From Cololabis saira (lineage: Eukaryota; Chordata; Actinopteri; Beloniformes; Belonidae), in the NCBI RefSeq assembly GCF_033807715.1, contig NC_084599.1, positions 28,814,625 through 28,878,624 of the forward strand: a stretch of DNA of 64,000 nt, read 5' to 3'. The number at the start of each line of letters is the position of its first letter. Position 1 is the stretch's first letter. Below are positions 49,301 through 58,235 of the stretch, piece by piece. Position numbers and translations under genes: made by a program. Under the pieces are notes generated by a model. It was not told where the DNA came from. It searched no databases and saw only the letters and a list, made by a program, of their open reading frames with translations.

Positions 49301-51125
49301 TACGAAGAAAGTGGCACTTTTTAGGCGAGAGCTTCAAGTTGTTGGCAGCTAGACGTGAAAAGACCATCTGCAGTCGCTCTAGCGCCACCTGTTCAGACGG
49401 AGCATACACCATCAAATCGTCCAGGTAACAAAGCAGGCTTGTGAAGTTCTCATCGCCGAATACAGACATCATCATCCTCATGAAGGTAGCTGGACTGTTC
49501 GTCAGGCCCTGGGGCATCCGGTTGTATTCATGGAGACCGAAGGGGGAGGAGAAAGCTGTGAATTTCTTGTCGCCCTCGTGCAGCCTGATATTATAGAACC
49601 CTGATGTGAGGTCCATAGTGGAGAACAGCACATTGCCACCTAGCGCAGCGAGGGTGTCCGTTTGATGAGGGAGGGGATGAGCGTCCTTCACCGTCCTTGC
49701 ATTCAACCATCGAAAATCATTGCAAATGCGAAGGTCACCATTCGGTTTAACAACTAGCACAAGGGGAGATGCATACTCGCTCTGAGACTTGCGTATTATC
49801 CCCAGCTCCTCCATCTCATTTAATGCAGTCCGCAGCTTGTCATAATGGCACGGCGGGACCCGCCTGTATGGAAGTCTAAAGGGCTTGTCGTCCAGCAAGT
49901 GGATTCTGTGAACGAAATCCTTCGCCTCACCACAGTCCATTTTGTGTTTTGAAAATGTAGACCCATACTGCTCAATGATCTGCAACAGCCTGTCCTTCCA
50001 CTCAAGGGAGACTTCACAGGATGAGAGGTCTAAATCCTGCAGGCCCATGTCACTCAGGACTGATAACATCTCGGCTTCTGACCGAGCTGCAGGTGACGAG
50101 ACCTGTGCATACTGCGCACTGGACTGTACACGATCTGGTTCTGGCAGGTCCTGCACTGAAAGACAGGGAGACACATCTGCAACCTTAGCATTTCTCCTAA
50201 GGGTCAGTGGCTTGTCAGTGGGGTTCACTATCTTGACTGGAACATAGCCATCACCCCATAAGGGAGTGACAACTCTGCCCACTAGAATTTGTGCAGGCCT
50301 GGCCTTAGACTGGGTAGGTTCAATCATGACTGTGCTACCCACCGCCGAGATGTCAAATGTTGGCAGTTTAGCCCACACCAAATGTTCAGACAGTGGCTCC
50401 AGAGTGACACATCTTTTGAGTTTAGCTGTTCCAATTCTGATTGGCACCGCTGTACCATTACATCCATCTGAGGAGGACAATAGGGACATTAGGCGGGGCA
50501 AACTATCACTCAGAGCACTATTAGCTGGAGACGCTATGTCTTGGCTGGCCACAATGTTCTTCATCTGTGTAATGAGCCACTTGATGGCGTTGCTGCCCAG
50601 AATCATATCATCACGTTGACCTGGCACAACAAGAACAGGGACTACCACCTTATAGCCATAAACAGATATAGTAAGGTCATACATAGCAGAAGGCGTGACA
50701 AGGTTACCCCCACAGCCAACAATGACAAAGCCCTCAGCCGATTTCTTCTCAATGTCAGGGGTCGACTGTGAAAGCCTTGTGTCTGCAGTCTCACTTACAG
50801 TGCATGCCATTGAGCCACTGTCCACTAACGCCCTGAGGACATTTCCATCGTCAGTAGCTACATCTGTATAGAACAGGCTATCAGTTCTCGAGAGTCTTTG
50901 CAGGTCTTGAACAATCACAGTGTTCTGTGACAGGCCTGCACTGCTGAACGTCTTGTACGATGTGTCATAATCAGTGTCTGTCAAGGTGGGAGGTTCACTC
51001 AGTCGATCTGCGCTGTCCTCCCCTGCACGCAGATCATTCAGTTTTCCTGCTGACCATGGGGACGGGGACGACCACCCTCCGGACAGGTCTGCCTTGAATG
51101 GCCAGGTTGGTGACACAGGAAGCAC
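46305..51125 (-). CDS. pol: Gypsy pol polyprotein
   Basis: 1,606 codons without a break. Retropepsin with DSG at residues 102-104; reverse transcriptase roughly 440-640 with the catalytic YLDD; RNase H with DASFDG and TDNNP; integrase with an H-H-C-C zinc module (HDSAGH, CFRC) and a DDE core (VCIDFW, HSDRGANF, NGVVERYN); then an acidic tail of about 250 residues of no known fold. No envelope gene follows. The frame is -1 relative to gag and overlaps it by 88 bases, so pol is probably made by frameshifting and not from the Met at 51,125. All catalytic motifs I can check are present, so it may be active. Confidence 0.95.
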   Translation of the reverse strand: MLPVSPTWPFKADLSGGWSSPSPWSAGKLNDLRAGEDSADRLSEPPTLTDTDYDTSYKTFSSAGLSQNTVIVQDLQRLSRTDSLFYTDVATDDGNVLRALVDSGSMACTVSETADTRLSQSTPDIEKKSAEGFVIVGCGGNLVTPSAMYDLTISVYGYKVVVPVLVVPGQRDDMILGSNAIKWLITQMKNIVASQDIASPANSALSDSLPRLMSLLSSSDGCNGTAVPIRIGTAKLKRCVTLEPLSEHLVWAKLPTFDISAVGSTVMIEPTQSKARPAQILVGRVVTPLWGDGYVPVKIVNPTDKPLTLRRNAKVADVSPCLSVQDLPEPDRVQSSAQYAQVSSPAARSEAEMLSVLSDMGLQDLDLSSCEVSLEWKDRLLQIIEQYGSTFSKHKMDCGEAKDFVHRIHLLDDKPFRLPYRRVPPCHYDKLRTALNEMEELGIIRKSQSEYASPLVLVVKPNGDLRICNDFRWLNARTVKDAHPLPHQTDTLAALGGNVLFSTMDLTSGFYNIRLHEGDKKFTAFSSPFGLHEYNRMPQGLTNSPATFMRMMMSVFGDENFTSLLCYLDDLMVYAPSEQVALERLQMVFSRLAANNLKLSPKKCHFLRRTVKFLGHIICADGVKTDPSKVEAINNVQETDLMESDGVTPCAKKIRSYLGMVLYYHHFIEGCSAKARPLFNLVAEPAAPHKRGGGRKPKFKKGHVKLSPADWTDECREAFRALKHDLMHSVTLAHPDFDAPFILAVDASFDGLGAVLSQLPPDGKIARPVAFASKTLSQSQLNYPAHRLEFLALKWAVCDKFSHWLKGRSFSVWTDNNPLTYILTKPKLDACEQRWVSKLAAYSFDLNYVPGTKNVVADALSREPFVQSCMSHRLVTEPYTSLLNQVHGMVDRTVQDAFRCTTNCQLVVDQSEEGTDIALLPSQGSLSSRDVSAVLDAHDSGGVCRMRATVPDIPELASVDQATSLPKSELANVQEQDAVLGRAFFYVRRHKRPTRRERVDESRGVVKLLRHWPKLSIKDGMLYRVKKDRQMNRTIHQFVVPDSMKARVLQGLHDSAGHQGQARTISLARQRFFWVGMEQDIINHVRNCFRCIVGKTPEPNDRAPLESIRTTGPMELVCIDFWTAEQTDKKCVDVLVVTDHFSKLSHAFPCRNQSAKQVARRLWTDFFSIYGFPRRIHSDRGANFESRLIAELLEMAGIEKSHTTPYHPMGNGVVERYNRTLGNMIRTLPSQCKARWPQMLQMLTFCYNCTEHETTGFAPFFLMFGRIPRLPVDVVFQHALPNNAVVDHCDFVSRLKHDLSEAARIAQQNSRAAQARQAENYNRKAKGSPLIVGDRVLLANRGLKGVRKVADKWDSTVYEVISVKPGINVYCIRDPVTSREKVVHRNLILPVSFLPMGDDTFDSSCSSVPGGEQSDPVIPVDVRDGETKTINWLLQLEDGGDGDAATSESECSSVVSVIASSSGAEVAVVPPTLSEVFGTPVTPPKAAQYPSSAILQDSPSEPLAGAAQQVHSPPFAVDMRKDHTRAHAADMQIDHAPTHAADARPGGLTHDLVVSSQPLPCRTRTGRIVRPPVRLICDVNEQVIDDSVSVSSVDSWFSFMKNMFSG

Positions 51126-52630
51126 AGCCCACGCTCCCGACAGTGTGTGAAGGCAGAGTGAGAGCTGTCCTTACATATGGAACATGGCATGTCACGTAGG
51201 CCCTCAATCCTTGGAAGCCTGTTGCTAAATGGCCTCCTATTGGTCTGTGCCCGAACTGGGCCCTGAAGTAGCACTTTCTCTAGCATTCCAATTAACTTCT
51301 CAAGGGTAGAGTTGTCCTGACTCACTGTTGTTTTCTGTTCTGGGATGTTCATGTCGAAATTAGCATTAGGGCTCACCTCCATTTTATTCACGTTGATCCT
51401 GCTACTCAATTCAGCAGAAGACCTGAGGCCCCTTTCTAGGTGATATTCATCTAACACTTCCTGAACCTCACGAGCCGACCACTTATCAATTGTCTTGGAC
51501 CTAAAGGTAAGAGCTAGGTCCCTGCTTGGGCAGTGCCTGATGAACATACGTGTAACCTCAACAGAAGGGTTGTCAAACATCTTGCCTTGCTCATTAAGAC
51601 AACCGGCAGCAACATCAGCAGCCCTGTTCAGTCTAAGCCAGTACTCGTATGGATCCTCTTTGTCTTTCGGCAGGGTAGAATAAAAGTCAGCTAGTGGAAC
51701 AGAGGAGCAGTAGCTAGAGCTGAAATGTTTACGCAGGAGTACATAGATGGCCTGTGGATTCTGCTGCACATCAATTCCACCATTTCTAATCCCAAATCGT
51801 ACAACATCTTTTGCTCTGCCTCTCAGGTGGATGAGAATCTCCTCAGCCTGATTCTCCACTCGAATATCACTCTTTCTGAGGTAGGTTTTCATCGAGTCCT
51901 CCCATTCATCAACAGCTAGTGCATCTGAACTCTCCCCTCTGAATATAGGTGGCTCCTTTACCTGCCTCTGAGTGACCAGTTGGACCTGGGAGAGATCTAG
52001 TGTGTGGCTGGTGAGAGAGCCTTCCTTCCTGCGTGCACCTTCATGGCTCGTGTGCACAGCAGCTGCAGGGGTTGATGCGAAGTGTGATGCAGGGGCTGTC
52101 GTGAGGTGTGTTAAAATGCTATTTGCTATCTGCTGTCCTATCTGTTGTACAACAGTGTTCATCTGGTCAGCGAGTCTCACCTCAACAGGAACAGGGTCTG
52201 GGGTAGATGTGCTAGCGCTCTCAGGTGGGCATGTGTAAGCGCTCTGAGAAGGGTGTAGAACAGGTGTGCTAACGCTCTCATGTGAGTGTAAATTGTCTAC
52301 AGACCGATTGCGGAGTGAGGAAACATTGTCACATTCAACGGGACTGTCCACAGAATCAACAACTAACCATGTTTCATCCCTCATCTGATCAGCACCAGCT
52401 TGTAATGAAAATGGAACAGGCAGGCGATTCAACCCACACGCCATACCTCTCCCCCAACTGAGAGGGGTTCCATCGAATTTACCAGGCTGTCTGGAGCTCA
52501 TGATGTGAAAATAAAGACCCCACAATACAACACAAACGTCCTCAGGCGAAACGAGGCTGATATTGGCAAACCTAGTTGAGAGTCCACCACAAAGGAACAC
52601 AGCTCTGATGACGCAGCGATGAGAAGACAC
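51038..52630 (-). CDS. gag: Gypsy gag polyprotein
   Basis: Structural protein that packages the element RNA. The open frame from 52,630 gives 530 residues, but that ATG is only 23 bases after the primer site. The in-frame Met at 52,501 (MSSRQPGKFDG) is a better start and gives 487. The middle has a capsid-like helical region (RQVKEPPIFRGESSD, then VDEWEDSMKTYLRK). The C-terminus has a zinc knuckle CFLCHQPGHSRQTC (CX2CX4HX4C) preceded by a second Cys/His cluster. It stops at 51,040-51,038 with pol in the -1 frame. Confidence 0.93.
   Translation of the reverse strand: MSSHRCVIRAVFLCGGLSTRFANISLVSPEDVCVVLWGLYFHIMSSRQPGKFDGTPLSWGRGMACGLNRLPVPFSLQAGADQMRDETWLVVDSVDSPVECDNVSSLRNRSVDNLHSHESVSTPVLHPSQSAYTCPPESASTSTPDPVPVEVRLADQMNTVVQQIGQQIANSILTHLTTAPASHFASTPAAAVHTSHEGARRKEGSLTSHTLDLSQVQLVTQRQVKEPPIFRGESSDALAVDEWEDSMKTYLRKSDIRVENQAEEILIHLRGRAKDVVRFGIRNGGIDVQQNPQAIYVLLRKHFSSSYCSSVPLADFYSTLPKDKEDPYEYWLRLNRAADVAAGCLNEQGKMFDNPSVEVTRMFIRHCPSRDLALTFRSKTIDKWSAREVQEVLDEYHLERGLRSSAELSSRINVNKMEVSPNANFDMNIPEQKTTVSQDNSTLEKLIGMLEKVLLQGPVRAQTNRRPFSNRLPRIEGLRDMPCSICKDSSHSAFTHCRERGLCFLCHQPGHSRQTCPEGGRPRPHGQQEN
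51041..51047 (-). promoter_or_regulatory. Candidate -1 frameshift site
   Basis: GGAAAAC read as G GAA AAC in the gag frame, immediately before the gag TGA. The A-site codon re-pairs fully after a -1 slip and the P-site partly. The frame entered is that of pol. It is not a perfect X XXY YYZ heptamer. Confidence 0.4.
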
Positions 52631-52653
52631 CAGCCCGGTCCGACAGTCATCGA

Positions 52654-52668
52654 CGAGTCACGGCACCA
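52654..52668 (-). promoter_or_regulatory. Primer-binding site matching tRNA-His
   Basis: TGGTGCCGTGACTCG, one base inside the 5' LTR. It is the complement of the 3' end of eukaryotic tRNA-His (CGAGTCACGGCA plus CCA) over all 15 bases. Confidence 0.85.
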
Positions 52669-52669
52669 A

Positions 52670-53451
52670 TGTGACCGATGTATGTCTTCTCTCAATTAAT
52701 CACGCTCTGGAACTCATGTGGTGGTAACAGCTCATATGGTGTTTATTCTGCATCAACAGAAAAAGGGGTACAGGAGACAGTGCACATTAATGTGTGGACC
52801 AAAGCACATAATCTGTCTGCCTCATGGGAATCCTCCAGCACTGAGAGTATTAATATACTACGGTGATCGTATAGTGGATTTCATATTTGCAAAATAAAAT
52901 AAATCAAATGTCTAATACATAAAAAAACAGAAAATGTAAAATGCATGTATTATCTTTTTACTATGAACTGTTACCATTTTTATATATTATTTTAGCTTAA
53001 TGAATTAGAACAAAACATAAAATTGTGACACTCAACATACCTGCATCAACAGAAAAAGGGGTACAGGAGACAGTGCACATTAATGTGTGGACCAAAGCAC
53101 ATAATCTGTCTGGGAAAACAACAATAAAACCTGTTAGCTACTTGTATTGGAGACGTTTTTTTACAAGTAATAAACATACACAGAACATATATTTTACTGA
53201 ACAAAAAACGTGACAAAGTTGAGCTTTCAGACATTTATCCCAGATTAAGCTTTTAAGTGCTTTTCAAAACATTTATAACTCGTTTTGTCCACAGACATAC
53301 AGATGCATTACCTGCCTCATGGGAATCCTCCAGCACTGAGGATTTCCCACAATTCCCCGCTATTATGAATGCAGGCAACAGTACAGTACAACAGCAGGGG
53401 GCGTAGTTTCCCCATTTAGCGGGATTTTAACCACAACGTATTCAACCCTGT

Positions 53452-53455
<4 letters not shown>
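52670..53455 (-). repeat. 5' LTR of the gypsy element
   Basis: 786 bp at a constant offset of 7,442 from the 3' LTR, with no difference found by eye. Promoter copy of the element. The contiguous 98-bp block is at 52,748-52,845 and the split copy at 53,041-53,109 plus 53,312-53,340. Confidence 0.96.
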
Positions 53456-53524
<69 letters not shown>

Positions 53525-53818
53525 CCTAAGTGTGTGTGTGTCTGTATGTATATGTATACATAGAATAGAATATAATAGAATAATAGAATAGAATAAAATA
53601 GAACAAAGACTTTATTGATCTCCCAGAGGAGAAATTCAGTCGTGCAGCAGCCAAACACACACACGCTCAACGGTTTATACAAAACATTTAAAATAGAATA
53701 ACCAATAAATAGCTAAATAATAAAAAAGAGCAATATAAAAAGTAGAAAAAGAGTATGTAGAAGAGAAAAAAAATAGTAAACCCCAAAAAAATGTGCAAAA
53801 GTACATATATGTACTTTT

Positions 53819-53893
<75 letters not shown>

Positions 53894-53950
53894 ATTGATA
53901 CCATTGACACAAACAGGTATCCCTATATATATATATATATATATATATAC
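53456..53950. repeat. TA tracts and duplicated short segment
   Basis: TA runs at 53,456-53,522, 53,823-53,891 and 53,925-53,949. The segment 'ccattgacacaaacaggtat' with its 'ccattgatac' leader is repeated on either side of the last run. Between them (53,565-53,700) is a fish-repeat-like 'agactttattgatctccc' stretch. Confidence 0.9.
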
Positions 53951-54331
53951 CATTGATACCATTGTACCATTGACACAAACAGGTATCCCTGGTGGGTAAA
54001 CAGAGTTGTTGATGACTGTCAGCCCTTCAACACTTTTACAGTTGTTTTGTTTTTTGTCATTTTCTGTTAAACAAAGCGTGAATTAATTTGCTCCACCTGA
54101 AGAGGGCAGCAGCCTCGCAACCCTTCACCTAATTCATAGTACAAGTGCTTAATCGAAGATCGTCTATTTAGGTCTAACTAAACTACTTCCTATTTCAAAG
54201 TCCAACTGTGGACGTTTGCTGCAGCAACTAAAGAGCCGAAACAGGACATGTGTTGGCCAACCTTTACAAAGTGGTGTCTGTTTAGTGAGCGAATGCAACT
54301 TTCCTTGAGAAAGTGTGAATGATCGTCAGAC

Positions 54332-54394
54332 ATGCAGCAGTCTATGGAGTCTCTGGTCCGCGTGCTGGAGTCTTACAGAGGAAGAGATAAAATT
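54332..54394 (+). CDS. pex11g: pex11g coding exon 1
   Basis: MQQSMESLVRVLESYRGRD then KI; donor GTGAGT. Too short to stand out as an open frame. Confidence 0.9.
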
Positions 54395-57300
54395 GTGAGT
54401 ATTCACCGACTCTCACCTGTCATCAAGTTTCTAAAAACCCTTAGTCTAGTTGTTTACCAGAGTCAGAGACGTAATTATTTAGCAAGTTCCACGTTGAAGT
54501 AAAATTTGAACATGGTAAATATATAGTCTTATTATAAATCAGTATTGAATAAATATATAAGTACATATGGCAATTAATTTACAAATAAAAGCAAATCAAA
54601 GACACGTTCATTTATTTCCTATGGTTGTCTGTTTATTTAATTATGTAGATTTTACATTAGCACATACAGTAACTCTTGTTGCTATTATGGGATTTTCTCT
54701 TTAGTTGTGCAATAATTTAAATTAGGCCTAATTTGTTGTTTTCATTTCTTTCTTAGATAAAACAGTGGTCTTTGCAAGCTATTGATAAATGATTAATCCG
54801 TGGCCAATTAATAGTGTTGTATAGTTAAAAAAAACATGTAGTAAAATATGTTTTTGATACGTTGATACATTTTTTATTCCTGCATTAACATGTTGCCCTT
54901 TAATCAAAAGACAGCAGACTCCTTATTGTACTGGGAGTCTTACCCAGTTGTTTCTCATTTTATGTGTGTTCTTTTGTGCAGATCAGGACAGTCTGTTATG
55001 GCTCTCAGCTGGTCGGAGGACTCCTTACCCGAAACACAAATAAAGACATTTCCTCTCAGCAGTTCGGGAGAAGACTCCTGCTGTTCTCTGCTCAGCTAAG
55101 CCACTGCCGGACGGTGCTGAGGCTGTTTGACGATCTCTCCATGCTGGCCTACTCCCAAAGCTATGGCCTTGGAGCTACGGTGATCCATGCAACGCTCTAC
55201 TCAAATGTTGTTCAGCTCATAAGTCAAATCACACATTATCCTGTCACAGTGAGATGGAATTAGAGTCTGCTCCATTTGGATAGTTACATTTCAAAAGTAT
55301 GAAATTACCTATTGTTTGGACTCAAAAGAAAAAATGCAGACACTCTGGTGGCTTGAAAAAAGTTAAAAAACCTTTATTTGGACTGGGTTACATTCTAAAA
55401 AACACCAACGCATGAATGCAAAGAATGTAACCCAGTCCAAATAAAGGTTTTTTAACTTTTTTCAAGCCACCAGAGTGCCTGCATTTTTTCTTTTGAGTTC
55501 ACTGTTGCACCCATTGCAAGAGCACCGGTGGTTGTGGGGACACCAGCAGCGCTCCTGTTATTCTGTTTTTGATGACCTATTGTTTGGTTTATAGACTTAA
55601 TTAGTACTGTGATTAGCTGTAGCTCTTGAACACAGACAGTAATGACACTTCTCAGAAATTACTATGCATTGTTATGCTGAGAAAACCTACTTTGGGGCAA
55701 AGGTTTGCGTTATGATAGACCACATAGCAGCAGAGAGGGGATCTACTCAAAATTAGGCAAGTGATATATACATATTGTTATGACTGACCGATATGACATT
55801 ATTTATTGATTCAAAATATCAATATAAAGGCTTTTGAGCATTATCATGACATTTACTGGAAAGATCAAGCTTTAAGACTCAATGTACATCTGCAACAGGA
55901 AGAGGATGCATGTGTTCGCTGGATATCAATCTTTACCAACGTGGCAGACCAGCTTTACTACCCCTGTGAACACATTGCCTGGGCTGCCGATGCTGAACTC
56001 ATTAAAGTGAAGTCGGACAAGTGGTGGTTGTTCAGCACAGTGCTGTGGGGAACCTCGCTGCTGCTGGGGATCATGAGGTGAGAACATCAATATCAAATTA
56101 TATCAGGTGGCAGATGACTCAAAAGTAAAAGTAATCAGTCATTATGTAGTGAAGCTTTTTGAGTTTTAGATTAGAAATGTCAAAGATGATGTGACATTTA
56201 TTCAACATTAGACAACAAGTCTCTTACAGCAGGCATATGCATGGGTATAAAAGCAAACACAAACTGATATTGTCAGTAGTCACAGTGGTGTTTGAAGTTT
56301 AAAAATGGAAAAAGAAAAACCAAGTAGGCAAATTAAATTAAAGAATATATTGCCTGATCATTTATTTATCCAAAAATCTAATTGTTTTAAATTAATTGGA
56401 TGACTGTTTGGTATCGGCCATTCCAGTTTTGCATTAAAAAGAAATAAGTCCTTAGAAGAAAAGCTGTTCATCGTCAGTGAAAGAAAATGTACATGTAGAC
56501 TAAACTGAAGAGAAAGTTGGTTACATAAAGACAAAGATTCTGAGCACGCAAGTCATTCTACCAACAAATATCTACCTACCTAATCCAGCAGAAATTGGAG
56601 AACTTCCATTACATTGCAAGTCCTTTATTATAGTATATTGGATATAGTGTGATAGACTAGATCAGGCTGCCGAACAGCTTCTCTGCAACAGCCATAAGAG
56701 TAGTGAACTCAGTTTAACTGTCATACATCTGTGTGCAATGTTGGTCTTCATATACTTCAGAGACATGTTGCATTTCACATGCAATATTGTATGTGAAATT
56801 CTTTTCATGTATACATTTTCCTGTACAATATTTACCATCATATCATCCACCAATCATGGTCAAGGGCAATTGATGTCTATATACGCAAGGAGTGATTATG
56901 TATGTGAGTGTGTATCGGTGAGTATTGATGGTACTTTTTTATAGTACTATCTTGCTGTAGTTTTTTTTTATTCTGGTTCATTCTCATTCTATTTATTCCA
57001 TTCTAATTCATATCTAAATGTGTTGTACTCTCCTACAATGACAAATAAAAAAACTGATCTGAATCTCAATCTGAATCTGACTGGTCAGTTACACATTTAG
57101 ACTTTTCATGTAATTAGCAAACCATCAGGGTACCCCTTGCTATCTGAAGATTATACAATTATTTGCACACTGCATGCTTGTGTACTACATTTTAACAACA
57201 TCTGTGCACAGTGAGGTGCAATAAAATACAATTATTGGAAACAGTTATAGTTTTCCATCATTTATAAATATAATTACTATATGTATGTATTAATCAACGT

Positions 57301-58235
57301 TTGTAATATATTAATGTGCTCAGTAGAAACTAAAGAAACCAAATGGTTAAAAGAAGTAGGAATTGGCTAAAAGATTAAACTACACACACCTTTGATCACT
57401 TAATTTGAAAAATGAGCTGGCTTTTGTTTTTAACGTAATTTTGACCCTCTGTTTTTCAACTGTATATTTACTGAATTTTGTGTTTTATATAGTTTCTTAT
57501 ATCAAAACATGCCACATCAAAATATAATTATATAAATATTTTTTTGTTTTATATAAATATGTTATATAATTATATTATTTAACCTTTTGTATGCAAAATA
57601 AAGATTCTGTTAAGTTAATTAAACTGTGTACCATATTTCAAATTTGTTGCTATCAAACATCTTCAGTGTTGAGTGGTAGTAGAATTCAAGCATCATATCA
57701 TTCTTTTGTTGTTTAGGTCACTTCGAGTTTTAATGCTGCTGAAAAAGAAATTGAAGAAACATGAGAGAGATGGAGGGGGCAGAAGGTTTGTATCTAAAGT
57801 GTTTTTTGGGTTCAGATTGTATTATTGCAACTACAGGTGGTGACTTGGCTTGCAGTTTCAAGATAAATATTTGCGTTAACCTGCTCCTGTCTGTACAGTA
57901 CAGCTGTTATAGTTTTGTAATGGAATAAAAAAAAAACTAGTTAAAACTTTACAATGTTTTCCTGCTTGATTCTACATGTCCTAATAAATCAGTGTTTTTT
58001 CTGGGTTTTTTTTTTTTGCAGAAACTCTCACCTCCAGAGGAAGATGCAAGAGCAGCGGCTGTCTGTCCTCAGCAGCATGGCTGACCTTAGTAACGCTATT
58101 CACTGGATGCCGCCTGGCTTCCTGTGGGCAGGACGATTCCCCAGCTGGCTGGTGGGGCTGCTGGGCACTACCTCCTCTTTGATCGGCTTGACCCTGATGA
58201 GCACCAGCGACAGTGAGCAGTCAGACAGTACATAG
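54332..58235 (+). CDS. pex11g: Peroxisomal membrane protein 11 gamma (five coding exons)
   Basis: PEX11 family protein of the peroxisome membrane, involved in peroxisome elongation and division. Exons 54332-54394, 54982-55179, 55899-56077, 57717-57785 and 58022-58235 sum to 723 bases, 240 residues, the same size as human PEX11G (241). Seen: VLESYRGRDKI joined to IRTVCYGSQLVGGLL, LSHCRTVLRLFDDLSML, VADQLYYPCEHIAWAADA, a hydrophobic FSTVLWGTSLLLGIMR segment, a lysine-rich loop, NAIHWMPPGFLWAGRFPSWL and a C-terminal membrane segment. A second in-frame ATG at 54,344 would give a start more like the human protein. Two donors are weak (ACG|GTGATC after exon 2, AG|GTTTGT after exon 4), but phase and homology fix them. 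Confidence 0.94.
54982..55179 (+). CDS. pex11g: pex11g coding exon 2
   Basis: Acceptor CTTTTGTGCAG; 66 codons from IRTVCYG to YGLGAT; donor GTGATC, a poor match to consensus. Confidence 0.88.
55321..55497. repeat. Hairpin with 76-bp arms in pex11g intron 2
   Basis: 55,321-55,396 and 55,422-55,497 are inverted copies with a single difference seen, separated by 25 bases. Any transcript through here would fold into a long hairpin. Confidence 0.95.
55899..56077 (+). CDS. pex11g: pex11g coding exon 3
   Basis: Acceptor CTGCAACAG; EEDACVRWISIFTNVADQ to LLLGIM plus two bases; donor GTGAGA, phase 2. Confidence 0.92.
56085..57710. other. pex11g intron 3
   Basis: AT-rich, 1.6 kb, with no exon or clear mobile element seen. 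Confidence 0.6.
57717..57785 (+). CDS. pex11g: pex11g coding exon 4
   Basis: Acceptor TGTTGTTTAG; completes an Arg codon, then SLRVLMLLKKKLKKHERDGG; donor GTTTGT, phase 2. Confidence 0.88.
58022..58235 (+). CDS. pex11g: pex11g coding exon 5
   Basis: Acceptor TTTTTTTTTGCAG; NSHLQRKMQEQRLSVLSSM and on to TSDSEQSDST, TAG at 58,233-58,235. Confidence 0.94.

Larger units (their letters stand above)
45228..53455 (-). mobile_element. Complete Ty3/gypsy LTR retrotransposon
   Basis: 8,228 bp, oriented on the minus strand. Both 786-bp LTRs begin TGT and end ACA, and appear identical over their length. A primer site adjoins the 5' LTR, a G-run precedes the 3' LTR, and gag and pol frames are open throughout. 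Order in pol is protease, reverse transcriptase, RNase H, integrase, the gypsy order. No envelope-like frame is present. The flanking bases are TATA on both sides within a TA tract, so the target duplication is 4 or 6 bp and ambiguous. Identical LTRs mean recent insertion. Confidence 0.97.

Noticed and set aside
46318..52238. Plus-strand frames opposite gag and pol
   Set aside because: Shadows of the long minus-strand frames with no domain features.
46305..53455. Endogenous retrovirus with envelope
   Set aside because: No frame or membrane-protein feature between pol and the 3' LTR.
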